From Chondrus crispus (taxonomy: Eukaryota; Rhodophyta; Florideophyceae; Gigartinales; Gigartinaceae): a DNA stretch of 64,000 nt. The position numbers were made by a program, and so were the translations under genes. Every line of letters starts with the position of its first letter. Positions within the stretch are counted from its first letter, which is position 1. Location: NCBI RefSeq assembly GCF_000350225.1, contig NW_005179063.1, forward strand, positions 1-64,000, in the 5' to 3' direction. Below the pieces are notes generated by a model, which worked only from the letters and a program-made list of their open reading frames with translations, did no database searches and was not told the DNA's origin. Positions 54,101 to 64,000 of this stretch are shown here, in pieces.

Positions 54101-55847
54101 ACCGAAGAGAGCCGTCTTTCTTCCGTACGAGCACCACGGGGGACGCCCACTCGGTGCTCGCGGGTTCGATAACCCCTGCGTTCAACATCTTGTTGACCTC
54201 CTTCGCGACCATTTCGCGCATGGCCGGGCCCTTCCGATAGGGCATAGAACGACTCGGTTTCGTTCCCGGTTCAAGGGGAATGCGGTGTTCCGTGGCTTGG
54301 ATCGTTCCAAGCGCACCGCTCCACAGACTCGAGTGCTTACGGAGCATCTCGAGTACGTGGCCACGGAGCTTTTCATCGTCCATGTATGACAGGTCGATCT
54401 CTTTTTCCCAATGCATCGGTGGGTTTTCGGGATCCTTTTGCTGGTGGAGTACAGTACCCCTCGCCGTCGGTTGGCATAAAGGTGACCGTTCGTCCGGGTC
54501 GACCCCCCTGCCCCCGGCGGTGGTATTATCGTCGGAGTTGGATCGGCCAACTCCTACCCCACCGACTTGATCGGTCAAGTCGGTCAGGTGTAGCGCGTGC
54601 GCGATCCCCTCAGCGACCTTACGTTCGGGAGTGAGGATCGCGAGGGGTTGCGCTTCGCGTATCCCACGACGGTGTGCTTCGGAAGCCTCCTTTCTCGTCG
54701 TGAGAAATTCGCGACGATGACGTCGAAGGTCTGATTCGGTACGACCTCCGCGACTCCAGCCGTCAGCCTCACTGCATGTCGGTGTTGGAGTGAGGGCTTG
54801 GGTTCCAGGAACACGAGGCCCCTCCCCGCGGTTGTCACACGCACGCGGGCTTGTGACATCGCGGGGATGGTAACCCAGCGGGCGAATCGGATCGCTCGCG
54901 GGGCCTCCTCGCGTACGTCTGGCCGACCTGTGTGTCGCCCGTGTCGCCTGGTAGGGGAAGTCGACTCCCCTTTCCGTCGAAGATGGCGACGGAACCGCCT
55001 TGGCGTAGCTCCATTCGTTGAGCTTCGATGTCGATACATCGCACGTGCGTATCGATGAAGGCCGTGCCGAGGAGGACCGGCACGGCGAGCTGGCCCGCGA
55101 CTACGAACAGAATTCGGAACACCGTGTTCCTCAACCGCACCGCCAGGCGGACGACGGCCGAAAGCTTGACGGGGTTGCTATTCGCGCCTGCCAATCGTGG
55201 CAGAGGTGCGTCGTGCACGACGTAACCCGTCCAATCGGGGGAAGGTCGGCCTTCCTCACCAGATTATACCCCGAGCACGTATCAACGGCGATCGTGCGGG
55301 GTTTAAATGCATTTCCCTCTGTGGCTATCGAGCCGAGGACGTTGTAAATCTTCGACGTCATAAGGCAAATGACGCCGTCGACAACCTTCGGGGCGGCCTT
55401 ATCGGTGAAGTCGTTCCGCCGGGGCCTTCGATTTCGGTGCTGGCCCCGCTTGCGTTTCCTTCTCCCCCGTTCTTGGGGCGTCCGCGGATTAGTGACGCCC
55501 CTCGAATTATTCGAGTCCGTACGACACAGACCCTTCTCCGGCGACCTTGGGCTCGCCGGAGTCAGGGGGTCGACCGAATCTTTTCGGTCGTCGTTGCCCC
55601 CGTCGCCTTCGTTACGCCTCACCGGGACGTCGGCTGTCCCCGTGTCTTGTGCTCCTAACGTCGGGCCTTCGGAGGCCTCGACGTGCACTCCCTCCTGTAT
55701 CGGAATTACAGGAGCTCCCGTGCTCGCCTCCGGTAGCGGGGGATGTATTATCGGACAATACCCCCCGTGTCCTTGGCGAGCACGCGGGGTCGGGTCTAGT
55801 TCGTGGGGAAAAGACGGCTCACGCGACCGCGTGTACGTAACCGTCAT
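51141..55847 (-). pseudogene. pol: Pol polyprotein, element C (broken)
   Basis: Collinear with element A pol and about 90% identical in the integrase core. It starts with ATG at 55847, which overlaps the gag stop (ATGA). Protease again has DTCSG. Frame changes lie near 55,200, 55,020 and 54,580; the long frame 54578-51648 holds RT, RNase H and integrase, ending at a TAG (51650-51648) where A has CAA, after which the same frame resumes to the chromodomain-like end. In RT the YLDD motif reads DLDD (codon GAT, 53801-53799), which should abolish polymerase activity. Integrase AIDILG, LSDNGPQ and QVERYNRT are intact. Confidence 0.92.
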
Positions 55848-58409
55848 TCCCCTTTTTTCGAACTACCCGTGCTACCGGAGCTAACCTCCTGGCTATCGAC
55901 GGCCAGGTCTTCTTCGGGTAGCCGGCCGCGTGGGTCAGGACGATTCCTCCACTGCGGCTCAGCGGCCCTGGCGAAGTATTCGGGTACTTCCGGGCCTTGA
56001 CCTGCGGCGTCCGGTCGTCGCAGGATATGGGGGACGAAGCGAGTCGGCTCTCCTTCCTGACCCTCCGTGGGTAGAGGGTACGGATCCTCTACCCAGTCTT
56101 GCAGGTACATCATCGCATTTTGTACCTGTTGGGGTAACCGAGAGCGGTCTCGGTCCCCTCTTTCTCCTTGTCGGGGGTACCTTTTGTCCGCCTGCCGGTA
56201 GGCGGGTCGATCCCGACGATCGACCTCGCTACGACGGTACCCGCCTCCCCGGGGGGCGAAGCGTGCGCCCCCACCCGATCGGTTCGGGAAACCTTGACGC
56301 GGGGGACGGCCCTCGCCCGCCGCTTCCCGGAGGAAATTACGCGCACCGGGGGGCGTCTCCATCTGGTAGCGGTAGTTACTGTACGCCGTGAATATTCGTT
56401 GTTCCGGCGACAGGAACGGGCACGCGTACATGGCATGCCCTTACGTACGGCATAGCCAGCACACGTACGCGCTGCCGTCCGTTGAGGCGAAGGTCGCCGC
56501 GTGCCGCGCCTCCTCATCGGTGAGGAGGGGCACGCGAGGCGCTTCGTCTCCTGCATCTCGGTTCGATATGTCGAGCTCTGCGACCCGGGGGTCCGTACCC
56601 CTTGCCACTCTTGGAGTGGCCGCGAACGCAGTCGCTTAACTCGATGGCGTTCCGGTCGACATCGGTGAGGGGGCTCGTGCCCCCACGGGCCCTGCTCCTT
56701 GCGTAATGAGGACAGGGTCGGCCTGCCACTCATCCTCCCCGATATGGAGGGTCGAGGCGGGCGAACTTGTCGCGGCGGACTTCGTAGTCCTGCCAGCCCT
56801 CCCTGCCGGTTTCGGATCTGCCAGAGGTAAACCGCGCCGAGCGCGGTACGTTGTACCTTCCGCCGTGGCGATACGGCGGATGGTCGGGAGATCGGTCTTC
56901 TGACTGCCTGGCAGCCTTTGCACAGTTTCGGATACTGCGGCACGGGTTGCCGGTGCAAGTCCCCGCACGAAGTAGTGCGCGAGGGACTGTTAGGAGAAGA
57001 CTACCGTGCATCGGAACGCGGCAGTCTCGAGTCGGTCAGCAAACGTGCTTTCCGTCTCATGCGATTGCTGTCGCGCCGTAGCGACAGCGTCGTACGCTTC
57101 ACCTAACACGTCGTCCGTGAGGTAGCGTTTCAAGAATTGATTCACGAGCCCCAGCCAGCTCACGTCGTCGTGGAGCTGGCCGGCGCGGAGGTCACGCATC
57201 GTATAACTCGTATACAGGCGCTCCGCGTCGCGCTCGAGGAAGTGCGCGAGGACTCGTACCGCAACACCTTCGGTCAGGTGTTGCGAGTTGAAGGTGATTC
57301 GGATATCCTTCAAGAACGGCAGCAGCTGGATCGGGTCGGTACCGTCGAAGCTGCGCATCGTGGGACGGATCCCACGACAGCGTTGGACGTACTTCGCGAT
57401 CCGCTTGTGCAGGGAATGATGAAACGTGGCAGACGTCGATTCCTGGCCTGTGAAGGGTTCCTGAAACGGCGCTGAACTCTTGGATCATCGTATGTACCGG
57501 CTCGAGCCCGGGTTCAGAGGGACCCAGCGTGCCGAAGTAGGTAACCGGTAGCGTACGGACGTCTACCGGACCTGGAAGCTCGGCGTAGTTCGCCGGCGGG
57601 TAGCCGCCCCAGCGGGGATCGAGGGAGACCATCGGTTCTCCGGATCCGCGGGCTGCTCCTCCACGGTCCTGTTCGTCCGCGTACGATACGCGGTCCACTT
57701 GCCGCCTACTTCCGGCGATAGGCGGCATGGCTTGGGTCTCAGACGCGGAGTTCGCGTCTATCGGAGGACGGCTTCCTTCTGCAGTCCGACTGGTGGCGGC
57801 ACCAGTCGGACGCCAACCTTCAGGGGCGGCGGCGCTCGGAGGTACGGTACCACCGGGCCCTCTCGAGGGGCACCGGGTAGCCCTTCGGCCATGGTACGTT
57901 CCATGTCACGAGCACGCCGACGAGTGGCGTTGAGCTCAGCGGAGAGGTGCGCGAACGCTCCCAATTGCTCTGCGGACGGAGAGGTTCGGTCTTCGGGTCG
58001 TCTCACCGAGGTCGGCCTCTCAGGGCGACCTTGCCCGGACGGCCCGGGCGAGGCGAAACCGGAGTCTTTGACGAGCACTATCCGCGAGTGTAACTTGTCG
58101 ATCAGTGCTCGGAGATTCTCTAAGGACTGCGTCACTCTACCTCCCTTCACACAGGGAGCGGAGTTCGGCCATACATCGAGTGTGTACATGGTCCGATACA
58201 TCGATCCGAAGGGAAGTACGGACTTCCTCGATGTATTCGGCTATGCGTTCGAACATCGCCGCCGCTCTTTCCTCGGAGGATCCGAGCGACGGTTCGCGGT
58301 CACGAGGACCTGCGTCGCCGTCACCCGACGGGGCAGATGGGGACTGCACAGCGGCCGGACTCAGATCCGCGGCTTCGGAGCGGATCGAGGGCTCAAACTC
58401 TTGGCTCAT
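55844..58409 (-). pseudogene. gag: Gag, element C (broken)
   Basis: Starts MSQEFEPSIRS at 58409, matching the start chosen for A. The frame is interrupted repeatedly (stop near 58137, shifts near 57,760 and 57,190-57,480 around the capsid start, and near 56,990; TAA at 56636). The capsid domain is recognisable in 57358-56990 (RSFDGTDPIQLLPFLKDI) and 56968-56636. At the codon where A has TGA (10438), C has CGA. The zinc knuckle is spoiled by TAA (56443-56441) replacing its Tyr codon. The tail ends GSSKKGE with TGA overlapping the pol ATG. Confidence 0.88.
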
Positions 58410-58470
58410 CTCGACACGATCCGTTCGTGGAGGGAAGTGGAAGTCTTCTCGGAGATCGGACTCCAGGGTC

Positions 58471-58488
58471 TTCTAGGTCGGGAGACTA
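58471..58488 (-). promoter_or_regulatory. Primer-binding site, element C
   Basis: On the minus strand TAGTCTCCCGACCTAGAA, one base after the 5' LTR; identical to elements A and B except that the first Gs pairing with tRNA CCA read TAG, one mismatch. Confidence 0.8.
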
Positions 58489-58489
58489 C

Positions 58490-59154
58490 TGTAGCATAAA
58501 CACCCCCCTGACGTAGAGGTGTATGCTTTAGCTCGACGTAGACCCTTCGGAGGGGGAGAAAACAGGGAGAACACACAGCTAATGAGACAGGGAAGCGGGC
58601 CCTGGTAGCGTGGTAGAGCGGGACGGTCGGGGACGAGCGTACGCGCGGGCCGATCCACCCCTCGACGCCCCGGAGCAGCGCTGGGTAACGTACCAGCGCT
58701 GACGGGCGGAGGCGGATCTAGGCTCGCTCGCGTACTCGTGTGCCCCCTACCCGCTTTATCCCGTTTAACGCGCGCGAAGACCGATCGCGCGTGTTAGGTA
58801 AGCTGGAAGACGGACCCTGACGGCCGGTGGGTGGCAAGTCCGTGCTTGTCCTCCTCCACCGCCGCCGGTCCGCGCCATATTTAATGTACATAATAACCTA
58901 TCATAATAGTACAGTACGGATGTACTGGAGCGACGTACTGTAGCGGTCGGTCGACACTGTAATACTGTCAGCCATCGGGGCTGACAATACACGTGTGCGT
59001 GCGCTCTTCGGTCCCGCGCGTACACATGTACACGTGCACCCCCTGTACTTGGGGGTACACGTGGTGGTACTGTAGAGCACCGAGCCCTACAGTAACCGAT
59101 CCGATTCTGAGTTGATCTAATCTAAAATAAAGCCCCAGGGGGGGTTATACTACA
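58490..59154 (-). repeat. Element C 5' LTR
   Basis: 665 bp, with the same ends as 44040-44655. It holds an additional ~50-bp stretch near 58823-58875 (ending ccgccgccggtccgcg) that is also present in the element A LTR, so the 3' LTR has lost it. Confidence 0.92.
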
Positions 59155-59159
59155 AGCGT
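59155..59159. repeat. Target-site duplication of element C (right)
   Basis: AGCGT, identical to 44035-44039, within the integrase gene of element D. Confidence 0.9.
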
Positions 59160-62100
59160 GCGGTTAAACCTCTCAACTTGGCCGTTGGCTTGCCGGTGGT
59201 ACGTAGTCGTGAACACATTGCGTATGACGAGAATTCGGCAGACATTCTGAAAGAACCGGGACGTGAACTGTGTTCCATTGTCGGACAGCAGCTTGACCGG
59301 CGGTCCGTACACGAATACCCAATGGTGAACGAAGGCTTGTGCGATGTGCGCAGCTGATATCTTCTTCAACGGTACGGTTCGTTCCAGTTTGGAGTATCGA
59401 TCGCTGATCACGAGAATATACCGATTTCCTCGTTTAGTTGTAATTAGCTCGCCGAGGATGTCGATGGCGACAAACTCCAGCGGAGCTTTGGGCGTGAACA
59501 GCTTCATTTCCTTCGTCTTTCTTCTTAACTTCACCCTTTCCCGCGCACATGCGGCGCAAATCTTCGCGACTGCGTAGCAGTCTAGGGCCATCGTAGGCCA
59601 GTAAAAATATCTTCTCAATGTCTTGTACAGTTTCCTGTCTCCAGGATGTCCTGCCAATTTTGCGTAATGGCTTAACCCAAGGACGCCGTCCCTTAATATT
59701 GTGGTAGTACCACTTGTACGAACTCTGCCGCGGTACGGCATAGAGTTCCTTCGAGTTCCTCGGTCTCCGTTGTGAACGTGCGCGTTTTTCCCGCGTACAT
59801 TTCCTCTTTGATTCGGCTGCAGTCGACGGCTTGCTTGCGAATGAGCTCCTCCGGAGTGACAGCTTGGAAGTGATCGAGGCAATCAGAGGTGGCCCCCTCC
59901 TCAAGAGCGAGGATGTCGTCGAGCCGTTCAAAATCTTCTTCGTCGTCTTCTGTAGCGTCGTCCGGTTCGGCCATAAAGCATGGGATTTCGTTGTCGATTT
60001 CATCGACAGTTTCTCCTGCTGTCCGTAATTTCGACAGGGCATCAGCTTGGCTGTTAGCTTTGCCCTTCTTGTACTTGATTTCGAAATCAAATTCCGAGAG
60101 GCGGAGCCTCCATCGAATTAATCTCCCGCTGGGGTCGGTTACGTTCATCAACCACCTCAATGAGGTATGGTCGGTATGCACAATGAAGTGCTCGCCATAT
60201 AGATATGGTCTTAAAGTCTGTACGGCCCAAATTACCGCTGGACATTCTTTTTCTGATGCAGAATAGTTTCTCTCGGCTGCGGCTAACGTTCTGGAAAAGA
60301 ACCCGATAGGTTTACGTTGTTCATCCGGGTGCGTTTGAAATAATGCAGCGCCGATTTGATAGTCGCTTGCATCGGTGTCTACCGAGTATGGTAGGTCTTT
60401 CTTCGGCAGTGCCAACACCGGTGGCGCCAAGATAGCGTCTTTGAGCTTATGAAAAGCTTTTTCGCATGGTTCGTGGAATCCTTCCAACTGGACCTGTTGT
60501 CCTTTCTTCAGTAGTTGGTTTAGAGGATGCGCAATTTTCGCATAATGCGGAACGAACCTGCGGTAGACATTGCAAAGTACCAGGAAGCTTCTGAGCTGGG
60601 TCTGCGTTTGAGGGTACCTCACTTGTTCCAATGCGGCGGTTCGCGCGGCGTCAACTTCGAGCGTATCTGGCCGAACGACGTGGCCCAGGTACTTGATCTT
60701 TTCGACGAAAAATTCGCACTTGCGGAGCTTGAGCTTCACACCTGCCTTCTCCAATACAGACAGTTCTTCATCAACATGAACAATGTGTTCTTCCCAAGAC
60801 TTGCTGAAGATGATGATATCATCAAGATACACGAAGCACGATTTTCATCGGAACGGAGAGAGCGGGATATCCATGGCTCTCTGAAACGTTGCCGGTGCGT
60901 TGGTAAGCCCGAAGGGCATTCTTGAGAATCGGTACAAACCTGAGTGACACGAAAATGCGGTTTTGTCGCGGTTGCATTTGGGAATTGGCATCTGCTAGTA
61001 CCCGGAGATGCGTCTAACGCGGAGAAAACCTTGATGTCACCAAGGGAGTCTAGACACTCATCCATGCGCGGCAGCGGGTACGTGTCCATCACCTTCACTG
61101 CATTCAATCTTCTATAATCGACGCAGAAGCGCATTGAACCGTCCGGTTTTGGCACCAGCAACACGGGCGACGCCCATTCTGACTGTGCCGGCTCAATTAC
61201 TCCTGCCTCTAACATCTTTTGTACTTCTGCGTCTTCTTTCTCGCGGGCCTTAGGACCGGCCTGATACGGGGCTTGCGCAATTGGTCTTGTGTCCGGGACC
61301 AATTCGAATCGGTGGACCGTGGTGTTAATTTCACCAAGGGTCCCATCCCACATGCGGGAATATTTCTTGAGCATCCCACGGAATCGCTCGCGAAGCCGGT
61401 CCGGGACGTGGCTCAGGTCGAGTTCATCCACGTCCGGCGGTGGAGGCTCGATCCGTCGTTCCGGCTTCGCAGTTGCCGACGCGGAGAGCCCATCCAACCG
61501 TTCTTCTCGCGGCTCTTTCGGGTCTTGCTTTGATGATAAAAATTTAACGTCGCCCGTGGGCGACGGAGTAGAATTAGGAACTCCTTCCTCGGTTATTTCT
61601 TGTACTCCAAGTACCTCACCAATGGTGGTTGGCTTGCAAACGCGGCTCGCGGATGCGGCAGAAGTTCCGCCACCACCTGGCCTTTTTGTAGCCTGACAGG
61701 GTACTTCCTAAAATTCGCAACGAGCAAATGGAATGGCCTGTCAGGCTCAACCTGAACGACACCATTCGTGCTCACTAAGCCGTGTTTTTGATACCACGTT
61801 GAATACGGCTGGACCACGACTAAACCAGCCCTCTTCGAGGTACATTCGACGACGCGTTGCGTCGCTGGCTCAATAGTCGTGGCCCTTGCCACCTTCACTC
61901 TGGGGGAATTTCGTTCTCCTTTTTTCTCTTCCTGGTGCTCTCCTGGGACCAGAGTCTTCTTTCCCTTTCTCGGCGAGAACTTCCTTATAATCGGAACCTC
62001 CGAGAAATCTGCCAACTCCACAGTCTTCTTACGAGGATAGATTGCTTCCACGAACCGATCACAGTAGTCCGCACCTAGAATTAGGGGGACTGCGAGTTTT

Positions 62101-62567
62101 TCGCAAACTATGAATTCGGCTGAAGCCACGAAACGTCCAAGTCTCACAGGCATTTGGAGTGTACCTAGAGTTCGGAGTGGCCTATTATTCGCATCGCCGA
62201 TGTCTTGGGTCGGTCCGAAAGACACAAGAGTTTCCATTTCTGCGGGAAGCTCGGATCTCCGGATGAGATTGGGTCCCGCGCCGGTATCCAACACGGACAA
62301 TACACGGCTCATCAATCGGACTGTCGGTCCAATGTCCGCGAAGACTTTGTAGTTTTTCCTCGCGAGGACTAAAATCTTCTCGCGGCATTCCCCGCGCTTG
62401 ACCCTGTACCAGGGGCGTCGGACTTGCTCCAGCGGATCGTCCTTGCCTCTTCCCATAATCTTCTTGACCCCAATGGGTCCTTTCGGTTTATCGACGATTC
62501 CAACTGTCTCCTCGTCGTTGACTGCCTCCCTCGCTAAAAGCGGGGAACGGGATTGGGTCCCGGACAT
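59155..62567 (-). pseudogene. pol: Element D pol, 5' part (protease, RT, RNase H, integrase start)
   Basis: B-family pol on the minus strand. Protease frame 62567-61593 has VLDTGAGPNLI and starts MSGTQSRSPLL. RT frames are 61497-60736 and 60832-59693; shifts lie near 61,590 and 61,010, and a TGA (60847-60845) stands before YLDD at exactly the place seen in element B. RNase H (DTDASDYQ, HTDHTSLRWL) is intact. Another shift near 59,700 precedes the integrase frame 59882-59145 (HYAKLAGH, AIDILG, LSDNGTQ, QVERFNRT), which is cut at codon T-L by element C. Upstream sequence matches element B to about 62,720, then stops; gag and 5' LTR are absent. Confidence 0.92.
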
Positions 62568-62721
62568 GGTTCGCCGGACGCATGTCTCTCCTTTCGAATT
62601 ATTTGAGATTCCCCCCCTTAGTTTTCCTGTCGCTGCGGATTTCTTCTGCAGTCCGACGACGGCCCCGCGGCCGGCCTTCCTGATGTTCCGTTCGAACCTT
62701 CGGCAGAGGCACTCCCCTAGC

Positions 62722-63077
62722 AGAAATTAAATACAATAAATGGTCGATTGTGGTCATCTACGGGTTCATAATTGATCAACAGTGCATTGAATTGTCCACT
62801 ACGGGTCCCCTTGTATGGGCGCGATCCCTGTTTCGCCCCACCAGTTTCTGTGCATATTTGGCCAATGGTCCATCGGGAACGCCATTCCTGACCATTTATT
62901 TTGTTCATCGATTGGCACTGACCATTCTCCAATTTTTGAGAACCATTTATTTTTGGCCAGGTGCCCGGACTGACCAATGCGACGCGTAGACGACCACTTG
63001 TGTCCCTGGGCAACGTTACCAGCAATGGTTCATGAGTGGGACGGAGAACGGGTTAGGGAGTTTTAATTGCGATGAAT
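62722..63077. other. No gene seen
   Basis: Moderately AT-rich sequence between the truncated element D and the SDR remnant, with several gaccatt/accattt words but no clear repeat unit. Confidence 0.4.
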
Positions 63078-63730
63078 CTAGAGGGCGATGGGCTGGGTGA
63101 GGGAGTGCAGCGTGGTCTTGGCTATGGAGTAGGCCGAGCTCTGCGTGGCCTTGATGCTCTGCTTGCCCCCCCACATGAAGCCGATGTTGACGATGCTGCC
63201 GCCCGCGCCGCGCGAGAGCATGTGCTTGGCGACGGCTTGCGTGGCGAAGTAGGTGGCGCGGTTGAGGCCGTGGTACAACTGCGCGCGAGAGAAGCGAAGC
63301 GTTGGTGGACATGACAAATTTGTGAGTACGGTGGCGTATCGTGGAAAGAGGGAGGTGAGTGCAGGAGGGTTCAGGCGGACTTACATCGTAGTTTTCTTCC
63401 GTGCAATTGACGAAAGGCTTCGGGCGAAAGATGCCGGTGGAATTGATGAGATAGATAATGCTGGCGTCGTTGGGCATGTTCTCAATGCGTGGGATGAGAG
63501 TTTTGGTGAAGTCGCCGCAGTTTGGCCAAGTCGACGAGGCAGGCGTCGACAACAACGTCCTTGGCGGCATGCTCTTGCAGAAGACGCTGAGCGTCGACGA
63601 GACGGGCCTCATTGCGGGAAGCGGGGATGAAGGAGACGCCGCGACGCACAGCGAGACGGGCACAGGTCAGGCCGATGCCGGAGCTGCCGCCGGTGGGTAG
63701 AGCGATGGGACGAGGGGTGGTGGGCTTCAT
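63078..63730 (-). pseudogene. Short-chain dehydrogenase/reductase remnant
   Basis: NAD(P)-dependent oxidoreductase of the classical SDR fold. The ATG at 63730 opens MKPTTPRPIALPTGG; the cofactor motif TGGSSGIG is at residues 13-20. Near 63,515 one surplus base shifts the frame; the sequence then continues DFTKTLIPRIENMPND, LINSTGI (usual NNAG region) and EENYD, where a GT-AG intron of 106 nt (63384-63279) follows. Exon 2 begins LYHGLNRATYFATQ and has the active-site YSIAK. The position usually Ser (VNIGS) is Phe (VNIGF), and the protein stops after SLTQPIAL, ~80 residues short of family length. A frameshift, altered active site and missing C-terminus argue for a dead gene; a sequencing error could explain only the shift. 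Confidence 0.78.
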
Positions 63731-63823
63731 TACTGGTTGTGAGGCGGGGTTGGGGTGAGTGATAGAGATGAGTGAAGTGAGAGGTGTAGATGCATCGTGA
63801 CTGTGTGCGGACAAGTGAGGGGG

Positions 63824-63832
63824 TATTTATAG
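63824..63832 (-). promoter_or_regulatory. TATA box of the SDR gene
   Basis: CTATAAATA on the minus strand, about 94 bases before the ATG, followed by a pyrimidine/CA-rich leader (ctctcacttcactcatctct). Position and sequence fit an RNA polymerase II core promoter with a start site near 63,795. Confidence 0.6.
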
Positions 63833-64000
63833 ACGGAGGAAAGGGAGGAAGGGGGCGACGAGGAGAGGGGAAGGGGGGATGTGTGCATGGTGGGAGCAAT
63901 GACGGGTTGAGATCGTTTCTCTCTGGGCCATGGGGAAAAGAGGGAGGAGATGCAGGGGAGTTCTTGTGAGGGTGGTCGAAAGAAGACGGAGTACGGGATG
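63833..64000. other. Upstream flank of the SDR gene
   Basis: Purine-rich on the plus strand (gggaggaagg type), with no open frame of note; probably promoter-proximal sequence. Confidence 0.35.

Larger units (their letters stand above)
44040..59154 (-). mobile_element. Element C: A-like Ty3/Gypsy element nested in element D
   Basis: A 15,115-bp element on the minus strand with LTRs of 665 bp (5') and 616 bp (3'), the difference being mainly a ~50-bp stretch near 58823 missing from the 3' copy. Its gene order matches element A, including the antisense ORF (here on the plus strand), but its LTRs belong to a different subfamily and all genes are broken. The perfect AGCGT duplication shows that the ends are those of the original insertion. 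Confidence 0.93.

Overview
The window reads as eukaryotic nuclear DNA that is almost entirely transposable elements and repeats. The only host-type gene is a short-chain dehydrogenase (SDR) remnant at the right edge, with a TATA box and one 106-nt GT-AG intron. The species cannot be fixed from sequence alone. Chromodomain Ty3/Gypsy elements, a PIF/Harbinger transposase and few short introns would fit a TE-rich red alga (my low-confidence guess) or a stramenopile.

Layout. 1-5.7 kb: AT-rich non-coding repeats, namely two diverged ~1.7-kb direct copies, perfect 47-bp inverted repeats, and a TGATCA minisatellite fused to palindromes. 5.9-7.9 kb: GCC-rich sequence and unrecognised open frames. 7886-21012 (+): element A, a 13.1-kb chromodomain Ty3/Gypsy element with LTRs differing at about 3 of 619 positions; it has gag, pol and a long ORF on the opposite strand between pol and the 3' LTR. 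21.0-23.5 kb: a decayed Harbinger transposase cut off at the LTR edge, then a second copy with its D-D-E triad intact. 23813-38117 (+): element B, a second Ty3/Gypsy family (1064-bp LTRs, classical chromodomain), with broken gag-pol and an unrelated antisense ORF beside its 3' LTR. 38.1-42.3 kb: a pile of LTR and pol fragments (remnant E and three LTR pieces). 43.1-62.7 kb (-): element D (B-like, lacking gag and a recognisable 5' LTR), split in its integrase by element C (44040-59154, A-like), which is flanked by a perfect 5-bp target duplication AGCGT. C carries its own decayed version of the A antisense ORF. 62.7-64 kb: the SDR remnant and its promoter.

The most notable signal is the antisense accessory gene. 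In A and C the same ~770-840-residue protein is encoded opposite to gag-pol, starting just inside the 3' LTR and reading inward. In both elements the module lies between two copies of a ~33-bp sequence containing the polypurine tract: one copy holds the pol stop codon, the other abuts the 3' LTR. This suggests that an older element had pol ending in the PPT next to the LTR, and gained the antisense module by insertion or template switching. Element B has the same layout with an unrelated protein. Antisense accessory ORFs are known in some plant Gypsy elements (for example Grande), so the layout has precedent; this protein family and the PPT-repeat bracket are not ones I recognise.
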